This document shows, in pieces, positions 49,881 through 60,810 of a DNA stretch of 64,000 nt. The notes beneath the pieces were generated by a model. The model saw nothing but the letters and a program-made list of their open reading frames with translations, did no database searches and was not told the origin of the DNA. The position numbers were made by a program, and so were the translations under genes. Source of the stretch: Hortaea werneckii (taxonomy: Eukaryota; Ascomycota; Dothideomycetes; Mycosphaerellales; Teratosphaeriaceae); assembly GCA_037044905.1 (NCBI GenBank), contig JBAOKB010000058.1:248001-312000 (forward strand), written 5' to 3'. Positions within the stretch are counted from its first letter, which is position 1. Each line of letters opens with the position of its first letter.

Positions 49881-52800
49881 GGTCTTCCTGACCAGCGGTC
49901 GGACTCGAAGTGGATCCGAGCAGACATAGTAGATTCGCGCGTGTGAGAAAGCGAGGAGCCCAAAGGATCCGAGCGGGACACCGGAATGACGAGTGTCCAG
50001 TTAGCGTCTGCCTTATCTTTGCTGGGCTCGCTTTCCGTTCTACCTGAGAAGGTCGGGGTCAAACTTCATTGACTTCCCAACGACTGCGCTCGACCAGTCT
50101 CTTTCACAACCACGCGACCGACCAACACCGGCTAATGCGCGGCAGCATATTGCTTGTCACCGTCACAGCTGAACGACCTGCGTATCTCTCCCTGTGGCTA
50201 GTATATCATGCGGTGAATAGCTAGCGGGAGACCAAACGCTTCAGCAACCAGACAACACGAGGATGATCCTGATGTTGGTTCTCTGGTCGCCACAACGATG
50301 GCCATGCAAGCGCTGTCTTCATTCCAAATACAAAAAATGCAGGCCATGACAAATGACAGCCAGAACTGCATGACACGGAGCTTTCTCGAGCAGCGTGCCG
50401 GCGGCAGCTTTGCATGCATATGCACGTTGGTCATACCCTTGATACCCAGATAAACCTGTACATGGTGCGGCTCGACCTTTCCCCACCGCATTCGCGTTCT
50501 GCCAACGATTCATCGTCTCTTGCTTGATATTCTGCCTGAAATGTTCTGCCGTCAGATTCGCCGTGCGTATGGAGAGTGGTCGGGCTTTCGAGACAGTAAT
50601 GCTAAGCGCTGCGCACGTCACCTGAGCATTATACATATTAGAATGTGACACTTCAGTGTATTCCCCATGTCGTCTATCTCTATTCTGAAAGCCATACACT
50701 TTGAGCGAGGTATTGTAGGCGATCTTCTGTGAAGACTTCGGCCGTCCATGTAGAGCAAGATGAAGAGGTGAAGCGAAATGCTATGATGCAAGCCCTGCTC
50801 AATGCCATAGAGCAGGAGCTAGCTCTTGACAAATACTTGCAAGGCCACGGTGCCCAAGCAAGAGAAGCGCGATAGAAGCAAGAACTGCGCTTGATCTATG
50901 CGACGGCGAAGCGCATCCGCAATAACTTCCAATGCATACTGACACAGTAGACGTCGTCTCGCTCCACCTCGAGGCTGTGCCTCATCGTATTCTACCCTCA
51001 ATAGGAGCTATTGCAAAACAAAGCCTCACAGCATTGTGGGTACTATTGTCTAGCATCACGTCCTCGAACGAAGCGAGGCAGGCTGTGCATAGCATCCACT
51101 GCTCAACTCTCGCACTTGTTGCGAAATGGAACGCTGGCCCTGTCAGCCGAAAGCACGCTTCGAAGGTTTCTGTAGTCTCAGCATCGCTAGCAGCACTGAA
51201 CGTCCCCATGTGAAGTTCCTACGCAGCCAATCAATCAATGGGGGGCACGAGACACGTCTGCGAACTACGCTCGAATTGCACGTTAAGCGAATTCACCGAT
51301 GGGTCTTGGACACATCAATGGCCTTTCTAAGCCAAGCCTGACGATATGGCGGACGGCGTATAGAGCGTTTTGTCTTGGAGATTAATAATAGATATTGACA
51401 TAGCTGGAGAATGGGTGAGAGATTTATTAAGCGGTGTAGCCCTGTGTGAAGAAGCGAGCGAACTAATCTTAGAATTGACCGTGTGGCAGGTGGCAGGAAG
51501 GCCAAGCTTCCTGCGGAGTACTAACTGAACGGCTACAACTACTACAGGGCTTGGATACCATTGCTTTGCTTATTACCACGATTATGCCCGTTGTATCAAC
51601 CCCTCAGCCAAGGTTGGTGGTGTAGTTTTGATTATCTAAAATATCGTTCAGTGCGCCGGCCCATCTCGCTACTTGACGGGTGGCTGTTTTCAGTTTCAAT
51701 TTCTCGAGTCATCCCCGCCCCGCAAAGACGAAGCCCAGCCATTATCCTGACTCTGAGAGGCCCAAGACGCTTCTAGACATGGAACCGCCATGATCCTCAT
51801 AACGATCATCAGCTGCCGCTAATGCCGCAACGAAGATTGGAATGACTAGTTTGCTCTGAACAGTGCGAGCAATGCCATGGCGAAGCTCTAACGCTTGGGT
51901 TGAGGTTGTTATGATGGCTTGGACCGATAGCGTGAACGTTGATATTTGGCTGTGCCACACCACGGTGGATTTCCAATTGACTTTGCTCATCCTCGATGTA
52001 TCGAGATCCGCGGTGCAGTCATCAACTAGGACTACTGTCAAAGAGGGCAAGATAGGGATTGGAAGGTTCTCAAAAGGCTCACGAGTAATAAGCTCTGAGC
52101 CCTCCTCTCGCGGCGTCACGAGAAAACCCTCGCATTCGGGCAAGATCCGGTCGCAGATGGCCGACCTCAGCATGTGGCAGTTGGTGTCATCGTGCAGATC
52201 AGTAACAGGGTTAAGGCTTGGGCAAGCATTAGGCTGTGCGTGGGGTCACTAACAGCGTTCGCGCTTGCGGAGAGCCAAATTGACCGGAATCGTGAGCCGT
52301 CCAAGACCAACCGCCCTGATGAGACTACTGATGGGGGCACACGACTGGGGCGCGACGGAAATTATCCAGACGAGGAGGGCTGGAGGCAGGTGAATAAGCA
52401 AGGCTGATCAGCCATCGTGCATCCCATGGGCGGTGCATGGCGTCGATCAATGAAGGCTATGCCGGCGTGTGTAACCACTTAACGTCCCGGCTCCTCCAGC
52501 GCCTCCACGGAGCCAAGTTCGAGTCAATTGCGGCACTGCACGCCGCACGCATCTACATACATACGTAGGGCCAGAGGTGGAGTCGCGTGGAGGGTTTCGA
52601 TCTTGTTATTCAGCCTCACTCCCGCGCCAGTTAGCCTGCTAGCCGCCCGTCGCATGTGCGCGCAGGGAATGCTGAAATTGGTGAATCCGCCGACCACTCT
52701 CGACCGGCTCCGGGGTGGCCAAGCCTCGCGGACCCAGACAGATGGTCGTTCGGCTGCGGTTCCGCTGTCCAATTTTTTGGCCCCCAACATTGCTGATTGC

Positions 52801-53536
52801 TGATTCACCCCATGAGGCGGGGAAAGTGCTGGCAGTGTGTACGGGACAGAACAGACTACAGTGTAGGAGGCACGGTTGTACGGGACTATGTACTGTACTA
52901 TGTAGTTGGCCTTGAGCAGCCGTCGATAATGTAATCAATCCTCTATGCAGAATATCCACGTGGGCAGACAGTGCATTGTCCGCTCGGGAGAAGAACATGG
53001 CGAGCAGGTACAGTCCAGTACAGTCCAGTACATAGACGAGCGCGCGGCCTGAAGATGTTGGTGCCAGTGGTCTCATCATTCGCAGCAGTCGGCTGCCAGT
53101 CCTGGTCAATGGGCGTCGCGAAGTGGGGAACGGAAGATTAGCACCTCCGCAGACGCTTCTGACTGGCCTGCCTCGCCCTGCTAAGCTTGGCGTGCATGAC
53201 AGTCACGCGGTTTGCTAATTCAAGCGCGATGGGCGCATCGCATCAGAGGCGCGCCATGTGTTCCGATCACCACGCCCTCTTGACTTTCCGGTATCCTGAC
53301 GCAACACCCAAACTCACCTCAGCGACAGCCTGAGCCCCAGTCCCCAGGCATGGCGGCGAAGAGGGAAGTGTGGGCAGCAGATCGTCCCAGCTGGAGGTCA
53401 TGCGAAGCTACACCTCACGAAACTGCGCGCGACACAGGGCTGAGCGTTCGTGCGTGCAGACCGCCGTTCAAATCAGATTTCCCTGTTGATGCACAGCGCA
53501 AGTGTGTATCCACTTGGGCTGGAGTGTGCAAAGAAT

Positions 53537-53567
<31 letters not shown>

Positions 53568-54228
53568 TCATGGGACCCCCCAAAAAGGGCCTGCGAGATG
53601 ATGAGCAGCTTTGCTTTCCGGTGAAGGTCGCGCGTCGGCCATGCTTTGCGTAGTAATGCAATTAGCGTGCGGTCCGAACGCAATCAGATCGCTTGCGCTG
53701 TCGACCGCACTAGGGCGTGTGTCGCAGCATACGTCGCATATAGCTGACTTTATAGAGAGGAAGAATGGGCTATTGGCTCTGCCAGCCAAATTTCCTGTCC
53801 CCGGGCCCTGCGGCTGGGCGAAGCGTTAGGTGCGACCCAAACTTATGATGAGCAAATGCGAGAGCAGTCCCTCTTTGCCTGACCCTCCCGCCTGGCGACT
53901 GACGAGAGAAACGGCTCGGAAACCGTGGGCCGCAGGGTTGTGTGTGAGGACCGGGGTCCGAATCCTTCGTTAAACTAAGCACCATGCACTAGCACGTTCG
54001 CGGGTAGTGTCTGTTGGTTCTCAAGGTCGACCTTATAACGTGTCTACCAGCCCCAAGGCGCAGGCAACCGTGCTAAATGCGATCAGACTCTGTGACAAGG
54101 GCCCTAGCGATGGTTCATACGTTTTGGCTGCACTCTATATGATCGGTTTATTCCCGTGGTCTCCATATCTTCTTGATCGGTTACCTTCTTTTGGTGCGCT
54201 TGAAGCTCTTACTACTTGCTCTCTGACC
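49881..54228. other. gene-poor region with a 28-C run and weak remnants
   Basis: This 4.3-kb stretch has no gene I can support. It is far longer than any other spacer in the window. It holds a 28-base C run (53540-53567), a short direct repeat (GTACAGTCCA copies near 53008-53032), a plus-strand frame interrupted once (50741-50950) and a minus-strand frame 52173-51742 of 143 codons with protein-like content but no known motif. No terminal repeats, reverse transcriptase or transposase motif was seen. Parts of the right end should be the upstream region of the zinc-finger gene. Confidence 0.5.
53540..53567. repeat. 28-base poly-C tract
   Basis: An uninterrupted run of 28 C, followed by TCATGGGACCCCCC. 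It lies about 660 bp upstream of the zinc-finger gene ATG. Confidence 0.9.
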
Positions 54229-55665
54229 ATGGACTCACACCCTCTGCAGTCTTCCTCGCCTTTCCAGCGAGCACGCGCAACCAGCAACCTATCTCTTCAA
54301 TCCATCGACGCCCGAGGCGCAATCCGTAAGCGGAGCTCTGATCGATCTCGGGACTGCTCCATCTCATCTTCCCACGCTGAACGACTTCACCAACTCGCCC
54401 TTGATCCTTGGTCACAAGCGGATTCGTCTGCATTGACTTCGACTTCCGGCCTCCAGTGGATTACTCCGGAGCATTCACCCCAAGCGCAACCACTCTTGTC
54501 GGAGCCATCAATCTCAGACGCATCAATCGAAGCCCTCTCTGCGTGGAGTGTGCCGACACCACCTCAATCGGACTCAGGGGTGCCTAGTTTCTGCCTTGAT
54601 TCGAGCGAGAAGCCTGTCATTCCGGCATCCGCTTCCCCTGCCGACTTTCAACTCGATCAAGCTCCAACAACCTCCGAAATGAGGTATGCCCCCTTGTTGT
54701 CAATTCGTCTTGGATGTTCAAGCTGACGAAGACCAGCTCCCTTGGTTTCCTACTTCCATCACAATACGGGTCTGGAATGTATGAATCCGAGCCACACAGT
54801 AAGGACTATCTGTCTCTCCTAGAGCGCGCGTCCATCCAGACTTACAGGCTTCCAGGTTACACAATGGATCAGAACTACATGCCGCCAATTCGAAACGCCC
54901 AACCGCCGCAGTCAACAAACGCACCTCCTACGTATACAAACACTCTCTCTTCAAGCCCCGCGCTCTACCAAAGCAGAACAGTACCAGAAGCGTCTATGCG
55001 AAGGCAATCTGGATTCTCCGCAGCAGCAGACTCGCCAATGGACCAAAACCTCCGGCGGGTGAGCACCCCATACGACTCTTCATCGGGCAGTCAGTATTCC
55101 ATGAGTTCCGGCCAAACGATTCCATCAATCAGCGGTTTGACCCAAAATTCACTCCCATCACCACACATTGCCGGCACAAGCGGCTCCAGCATGTCTTCTT
55201 ATGGTAACAGCATGTCGAGGTATGCTAACTCCAACGTCTGATTGTGCAAGAGTATCAAAGCTAATATATGCCAGATCTCCGGGTCTATACGATTCCTATC
55301 CGCAGCACTACAACAACCAACCACCATCTTCACAATCATACCCTCCCAATCAAAGTCTTGGTAGCTACCCTCCCCCTTTCCTACCCGGCAGCGTCAACGA
55401 GGTGATGGCGAAACCGATAGGGAGCGACACATCGATACGAGTGCTCAACCAGCGACCGAAGCCGCAATGCTGGGAGCACGGGTGCAACGGGCGACAGTTC
55501 TCGACTTTTAGCAATCTCCTGCGACACCAGCGCGAAAAGTCCGGGACGGCATCTAAGTCATACTGCCCCAAGTGCGGCGCAGAATTCACGAGAACGACAG
55601 CACGGAATGGCCATTTGGCGCACGATAAGTGCTCAAAGCAACGACGGCCTTCTGACGATAGTTAG
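54229..55665 (+). CDS. C2H2-like zinc-finger protein, probable transcription factor
   Basis: Three exons (54229-54683, 54737-55219, 55275-55665), each intron in phase 2 with AG|GTATGC donors and CCAG acceptors, give 442 residues. The frame is open upstream to ATG 54139, which is an alternative start. Residues 1-370 are low-complexity Ser/Pro/Gln/Tyr-rich, like activation regions. The C-terminus has two zinc-finger-like units. The first reads C-x4-C-x13-H without an evident fourth ligand. The second (CPKCGAEFTRTTARNGHLAHDKC) is C-x2-C-x12-H with a nearby His and a final Cys. This arrangement is seen in fungal C2H2 proteins of unknown function. The gene sits alone between long non-coding flanks, as regulatory genes often do. 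The target genes are unknown. Confidence 0.75.
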
Positions 55666-57840
55666 TCTACGACGAGTTAAATACAAAAGAAAAAAAAAAT
55701 TATATAATGAAGACATTGGTCATAAAGTGAAATCAATACAGTTTCAAAACAAGCTCTGGATCCTCCGGATGCTGATACACTTCCAAGAGGCAGGCGTTTA
55801 ATTCATTACAATTTTTGATTTGATTGTTTCTATACAATAATGTCCTCGCTATGCTGCTGGTCATCTGTCCAGCCTATACAGCCGTTTGATACTTGCATGC
55901 GTTGAAGTTGGGAATGATGATCCGCGAATCCTTTCACGTGGGGTACAGGGGGCGGTGCGACTTCTTCCCACCGGCTTTTGGAGAGAAAAGGAACCGACTG
56001 GCGGCAAGGATTTGCGGTGATCGCAAAACCCACTGTGAGTAGTCTATGTGGACCAGAGTGGCACAGAGGAGAGGAACCAGAGACCGTTGCCCGGGCGGGC
56101 CTCCGCCTCGCCTATTTTCCTCATGGGCTCGCCCGGCTCGGTGAGACCGAGAGGGGGGTCCCTTGGGAAAAAGGTGGGAAATCTTGTGACCTTGATGTCC
56201 TTGCCGATCCCTACGCGAACGAGGCAGCTGCTCGCCAGCGCTGCGCAGCGCCGCGCCGCTCGCGTCGAAAGTCTAACCGCTGACTCAGCTGGCAAGCTCG
56301 GAGCTACTCCACTCGCGCTACTTCACCGGTCGCACTGGCGGTGCTTACCAAAGCAGGACCTAGGTACCCGCCAAGCCATCAATGCGCTTCAAGCGTCAGA
56401 AGCTGTCGCCTAACGAAAAGTCAAAGGAGCCGGGAAGCCGAGTTGGTTCGTCAAAACTCGAGCAGGGGAGGCGAGGGGCGGTTTCGAAAGCCTAAGTATC
56501 CATGCTCGACATGCGGGAACCCAGGCCTGCTGGGCTTCATTGGCGACAGAGCCAATCATCGGTCGCCAAAAGAAAATACAACAGTAATAATAATACCTTG
56601 GGGGGGACTACATTCGCATATTTGCGGCTGGAAGCGGTGGAGTCCGCGTATGTGCTACTTCTCGAAGGGCTGCAGGTGACTGCTGCTGCTGCTGCTGTTG
56701 CTGCTGCTGCGCCGCTGCTCTTATGGCTCAGCGTGGTAGTGATTGCGAGGCCATCCATGCTGGTCCCACATGAAAGCTGAGGTCGGTCGGTCTGGGAAAG
56801 AAGCGGAATGTCGAGTCGACTGACCGGTCCCCTTACCCCCCTCTCCCCGCGGGCTGAAATCTCTCACTCCATCTCGATTCGATGGAAGAAGAAGTGGCCA
56901 TCGTTACATCTTCCGCATGTACTACTCTGACAGGGCAGATCTGCAGGATGCTACGTGCAGAGGCGGCAGGAGTCGGTAGGAGCCCTACCGCCCCATCCTA
57001 AATAATCCGTTGTCATGGCCCCACGCCAGGTGCAATGGAACCTCGTGTTTGCAGCCATCTCCTGCACATGGCATGTTGGCTTTCAGTCAATTTGGCTCGG
57101 CCGCAGGGTGTGTGTCTAATGCCATGTGGCTCGGCTGATGTGTGATGATAAGGGAGTGCCAAACCAGACTGTTACCGTGCAATTCAATTTGACCAAAGTT
57201 CCATGACTTCTCCCTTGGACGCACGTTGGCTTCCGTACTGGCGATTGCTAAAGCCTTCTATGATAGCCAGCCATGGAGTGCGATTGTCACTATGTGTCTT
57301 GTCAAAAAGCTGGCTGGTGGACACATGGCCTCGGCCCGGGTATTCCCGTTGACATCGACGTCAGCTGCTGTAGTCACCTCTAGTAGTGGGAGTCAAGGAG
57401 TCAGTGTGTTTACAGGTGCCCACTATTCGTGGGACTTCACTTTTCGCATTTCACAAAAGCCTGTACACATATCGCAAGACCCATTTGACAACCATTGAAG
57501 ACGACACGATGACCGCTACTTCCTGAGAAGTCCGATCCAAACGACTGCTCTACAAGACCAACCCCAGAGTCACCTTGTCCCTATACCGTAGACAGGATGT
57601 TCCCGATGTCCAAGCTGTTCAGAATACACCATTTGCATACCAGCACACGGTCATTACGAATATCAAACGCAATAGGAAGCACATTGCAGAGATGAGATAG
57701 GCGAATCGAGATCGCACCATTTACATTAGGATTGCTTCGAAGCGCGTTTAGAGATTGAGTGGTGAACTTGTAAAGTATACTGGGCTGGTAGAAAATCAGG
57801 CTGCATATTGTGATAGGCCATTGGAGGACTGCTGGTAGTC
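55666..57840. other. long spacer upstream of GTPBP1-like gene
   Basis: A 2.2-kb non-coding stretch. It contains an A-rich block just after the zinc-finger stop (55683-55710), a palindromic ACCTAGGT at 56358-56365 and a TGC microsatellite at 56681-56710. No gene, tRNA or transposon signature was seen. Confidence 0.5.
56681..56710. repeat. (TGC)10 microsatellite, one interruption
   Basis: Ten TGC trinucleotides, one changed to TGT, in non-coding DNA upstream of the GTPase gene. Confidence 0.9.
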
Positions 57841-60609
57841 ATGGCCTCCGTCTTTACGTACGACCCAGATCCGCCAAGAGTGGCATCACCGTGGCTGCAG
57901 CAAGACGAGAAGGAAGATGAGACTGCCACAGCCTCCACTGATGCGGCGGAGATGTCTCAGAACACCAGTAAGACTCCTCCGAAAGTGACTCGGCTGCACG
58001 CAGAGCCTCAAGAAGGACCTGTGGAGTACAAACTGCACCTTCTTCTCCGCCCAAGACGCAAGTTTCGCTCCACCAGTACAGGCAACCATGTATCAGGCTC
58101 GCGGCACGCAAAGTTCGGTAGCAGTCACAGTGGTCGTGCAGTACCTGGAAGCAATGCGGATCAATCTAGTACCATCGCGAGTGGAACACCTCCACCTGCT
58201 TCCACCCAACAAACCAGACAGCATAGACTAGAGCAGCTGACCACACAACTACTGTGGAGGTTGCAACAGTCATCTCCACACCATACCTCTTCAGCTTCGA
58301 ATATCATTCTGCCTTCGCTACCAGAGGCACTCCCAGAGTTGCCGGCACCTCAACAACCAGCAAAATTGCTGCACGGACTGGAAGAAAGCCAAGGGGCGCT
58401 GTACGAGATCGGTGTGTCTGACGATGGTACGCTTGTAGGGCTGGCTGAGGATGAGCTGCAAGAGAGCTTAAACAACCTTCGAGCAATGGCGGCGTGCTTA
58501 GGCTGTACCGTAGAGGTACTACGTCGGGAGGCAGTGGGAGAATGCGAGTGGATAGAGGATATCACAGTTGGAGGGCAAGAGCGGCGAGCGCGGAAGCTTG
58601 GGAAACTGGTGGTAGCTGAGGCTCTGATCAAACCACAACTACAGACGAGAAGTCCCAGTGTCGAGACGAAGAATCACCACAAGCAGAACGAGTCTTCTAT
58701 CCCACTGCCAGGCGACAACACCCCTGCGACGGAGCAGGTGCGTGTCACTCTCACAGGCCCGACCATGTCTGGCAAATCCTCACTCCTCGGGACTCTGACT
58801 ACGTCGACTCTGGACAACGGGAGGGGGAAGAGTCGTCTCAGCATGCTCAAGCATAGACACGAGATCACATCCGGCGTCACCAGCTCTGTCACGCAGGAGA
58901 TCGTCGGCTACCAGGACATTCAGGATGGCGATATGCAGGTGATTAACTATGGCACGGAGAACGTAGCCTCCTGGATCGATGTGCACGTTGCTGCTTCCGG
59001 AAATCGACTCGTATTCGTCTCGGACTCTGCGGGACATCCAAGGTACAGAAGGACGACGGTCAGAGGTCTTGTCGGATGGGCGCCCCATTGGACTTTACTC
59101 TGCGTGCCGGCAGATGATACTGAAGATGCGGGTCGCACTGGCAGCACCTCAGCCTCGCAAAGGAACCTCGGTCCTGCAGTCTCCGACCTGGACTTGTCGA
59201 GCGCTCAACTTGACCTATGTCTCAGACTCAATCTTCCGCTGGTTGTGGTCATCACGAAACTTGATCTCGCTTCTCGTTCAGGCTTGAAAGATAGTCTGAC
59301 GAAGATCCTCGACGCGTTGAAGGCTGCAGGCAAGAAACCAGCAATCCTTGCTAACCCCCCGGGTGCTGTCGCAGAAGAAGAATTGCAAGTTGTTCGAGCC
59401 GCTCAGGTTGAGAATGCCTACCATACATCTTTACCCTTGTTGAACGATCCCTTGGCCACTGTCCCAATCGTTCTGACTAGCGCGGTTCAAGGTACTGGAA
59501 TCAGCAACTTGCACGCGCTCCTACACGAGCTTCCTTTACCACAGCAAGGAGACGCCACCGGCAACTTCACCACCGTTTTCCACATCGAGGACGTCTACAG
59601 CAAACCCGCCGAAGTCGAAGGTCTGATCATTTCCGGCCGATTGCGACACGGACGAGTCACAGTCGGGGATAGCGTCGTCCTAGGCCCCTTCTCCGGCGCA
59701 GAGCAACTAGAGGATTCCGAGGACTCGGACGAGAGGCCTCAACGACGACGAGCCTCTTCGAACCACCTCCCCACCTCGCGATCTTTCCCAGGTGCGCTTC
59801 GGGACTCGCATCTCAGCCCCCGATATTTCCAACTCCCCAGCCAAGAATGGAGAAGGGTGAAAGTCAACAGCATCCGCAACCTCCGACTCCCCGTCCACGC
59901 CCTATTGCCGGACCAAGTGGGCACTATCTCAGTCGTTGCGGAGGAGGATCCGAATGATGGTGACAGCACTAGCGCCAAGCAAAAGAAACCCACTGTCCCT
60001 CCCCTCCACCGTATCCGTAAAGGCATGATCCTCGCCGCTGTCCAGCCCGCTTCGACCCGTTCCTTCGTCGCTGAGTTCCGGCGCGAGGATCTTGAGGCCT
60101 TAGCTATTGGGAACCATGTCGTCGTGTATATCGCTAGCGTACGCGCCTCCGCCCGGGTCGTATCAGCACGGACGCCGGATTCTGCAGTAGGGACCACGCA
60201 GGGGAAGCGGTGGCAAGAAGGATCTTTGACCGATTCCCGGGACGGAAATGGGGATCCTAATGGAAAGCCAGAGGACCACCGTGAACATAACGATGATGGG
60301 GACGAAGATAGTGGGACACCCGACCCGTTCGCCTTCGAAGACCTGCAAGCGAATCTACCCGCCGCGAACGGATCCCCTGACTCATCTTCTCGCGCGGTTG
60401 CATCCGAGGGAGAAAGCTCGCTTCCTTCTTCCTCCTCCCTGCTAGTAACCTTCTCCTTCGATTCCTCCAAGGAGTTCCTCCTCCTAGGCGACCCCGTCCT
60501 CGTCATGCCTGGTGGCGGTCCCGGATTATACGGTGGACAGGAAAGGGGGGAGAAGGGTGTCGCGGGATTAGAGGGGTTTGTGGGGACGGTGGTGGAGGTT
60601 CATGGGTAA
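57841..60609 (+). CDS. GTPBP1/2-like translational GTPase
   Basis: A 922-residue single-exon protein. After about 300 residues of largely unstructured N-terminus with a short conserved segment (LKLLHGLEESQGALYEIGVSDDGTLVGLAEDEL type, near residue 180), a GTPase domain begins: G1 GPTMSGKSS (about residue 306), a switch segment HEITSGVTSSV, G3 DSAGHPRYR (about 395) and G4 TKLD (about 472). These match GTPBP1/GTPBP2, EF-1A relatives tied to ribosome rescue and mRNA turnover. Domain II-like strands follow (FHIEDVYSKPAEVEGLIISGRL, VTVGDSVVLGPF), then domain III (RKGMILAA, AEFRREDLEALAIGNHVVVYIASVRASARV) split by disordered Ser/Asp-rich inserts. The long inserts are typical of the fungal version. 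Its exact cellular role in fungi is not established. Confidence 0.8.
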   Translation: MASVFTYDPDPPRVASPWLQQDEKEDETATASTDAAEMSQNTSKTPPKVTRLHAEPQEGPVEYKLHLLLRPRRKFRSTSTGNHVSGSRHAKFGSSHSGRAVPGSNADQSSTIASGTPPPASTQQTRQHRLEQLTTQLLWRLQQSSPHHTSSASNIILPSLPEALPELPAPQQPAKLLHGLEESQGALYEIGVSDDGTLVGLAEDELQESLNNLRAMAACLGCTVEVLRREAVGECEWIEDITVGGQERRARKLGKLVVAEALIKPQLQTRSPSVETKNHHKQNESSIPLPGDNTPATEQVRVTLTGPTMSGKSSLLGTLTTSTLDNGRGKSRLSMLKHRHEITSGVTSSVTQEIVGYQDIQDGDMQVINYGTENVASWIDVHVAASGNRLVFVSDSAGHPRYRRTTVRGLVGWAPHWTLLCVPADDTEDAGRTGSTSASQRNLGPAVSDLDLSSAQLDLCLRLNLPLVVVITKLDLASRSGLKDSLTKILDALKAAGKKPAILANPPGAVAEEELQVVRAAQVENAYHTSLPLLNDPLATVPIVLTSAVQGTGISNLHALLHELPLPQQGDATGNFTTVFHIEDVYSKPAEVEGLIISGRLRHGRVTVGDSVVLGPFSGAEQLEDSEDSDERPQRRRASSNHLPTSRSFPGALRDSHLSPRYFQLPSQEWRRVKVNSIRNLRLPVHALLPDQVGTISVVAEEDPNDGDSTSAKQKKPTVPPLHRIRKGMILAAVQPASTRSFVAEFRREDLEALAIGNHVVVYIASVRASARVVSARTPDSAVGTTQGKRWQEGSLTDSRDGNGDPNGKPEDHREHNDDGDEDSGTPDPFAFEDLQANLPAANGSPDSSSRAVASEGESSLPSSSSLLVTFSFDSSKEFLLLGDPVLVMPGGGPGLYGGQERGEKGVAGLEGFVGTVVEVHG

Positions 60610-60741
60610 GGGAGGAGGCAATGATAAGGGGATGGGAGAGGGGAGGTGAGAGAAGAAGGGGAAGACGCGGGGGCAGGGAGAGGAAGATGGAGGAAAGGGA
60701 AAGGGATAGAAAGGGAAAAGAAAAAGAAAGAGAAACAGAGG
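60604..60741. repeat. homopurine-rich tract between convergent genes
   Basis: From the GTPase stop codon onward, about nine in ten plus-strand bases are purines for some 138 bp, including an unbroken 28-purine run at 60708-60735. The tract lies between the stop codons of the GTPBP1-like and GH5 genes. Confidence 0.85.
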
Positions 60742-60810
60742 TAATCGTAGAAGGGTGATAGTGTTTAGGACATGATATTTAGGAAGAAGCGGGGGCGTAA
60801 AAAAGGCACA

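Noticed and set aside
50741..50950. Plus-strand frame with a helical-looking sequence broken by one TAG
   Set aside because: Only about 70 codons in total, so chance is likely. Kept as a weak remnant in the gene-poor region.
53930..53990. GGGGTCCGAATCC, resembling a tRNA T-arm
   Set aside because: The flanking bases do not form a T stem, and no acceptor or anticodon arm is found upstream.
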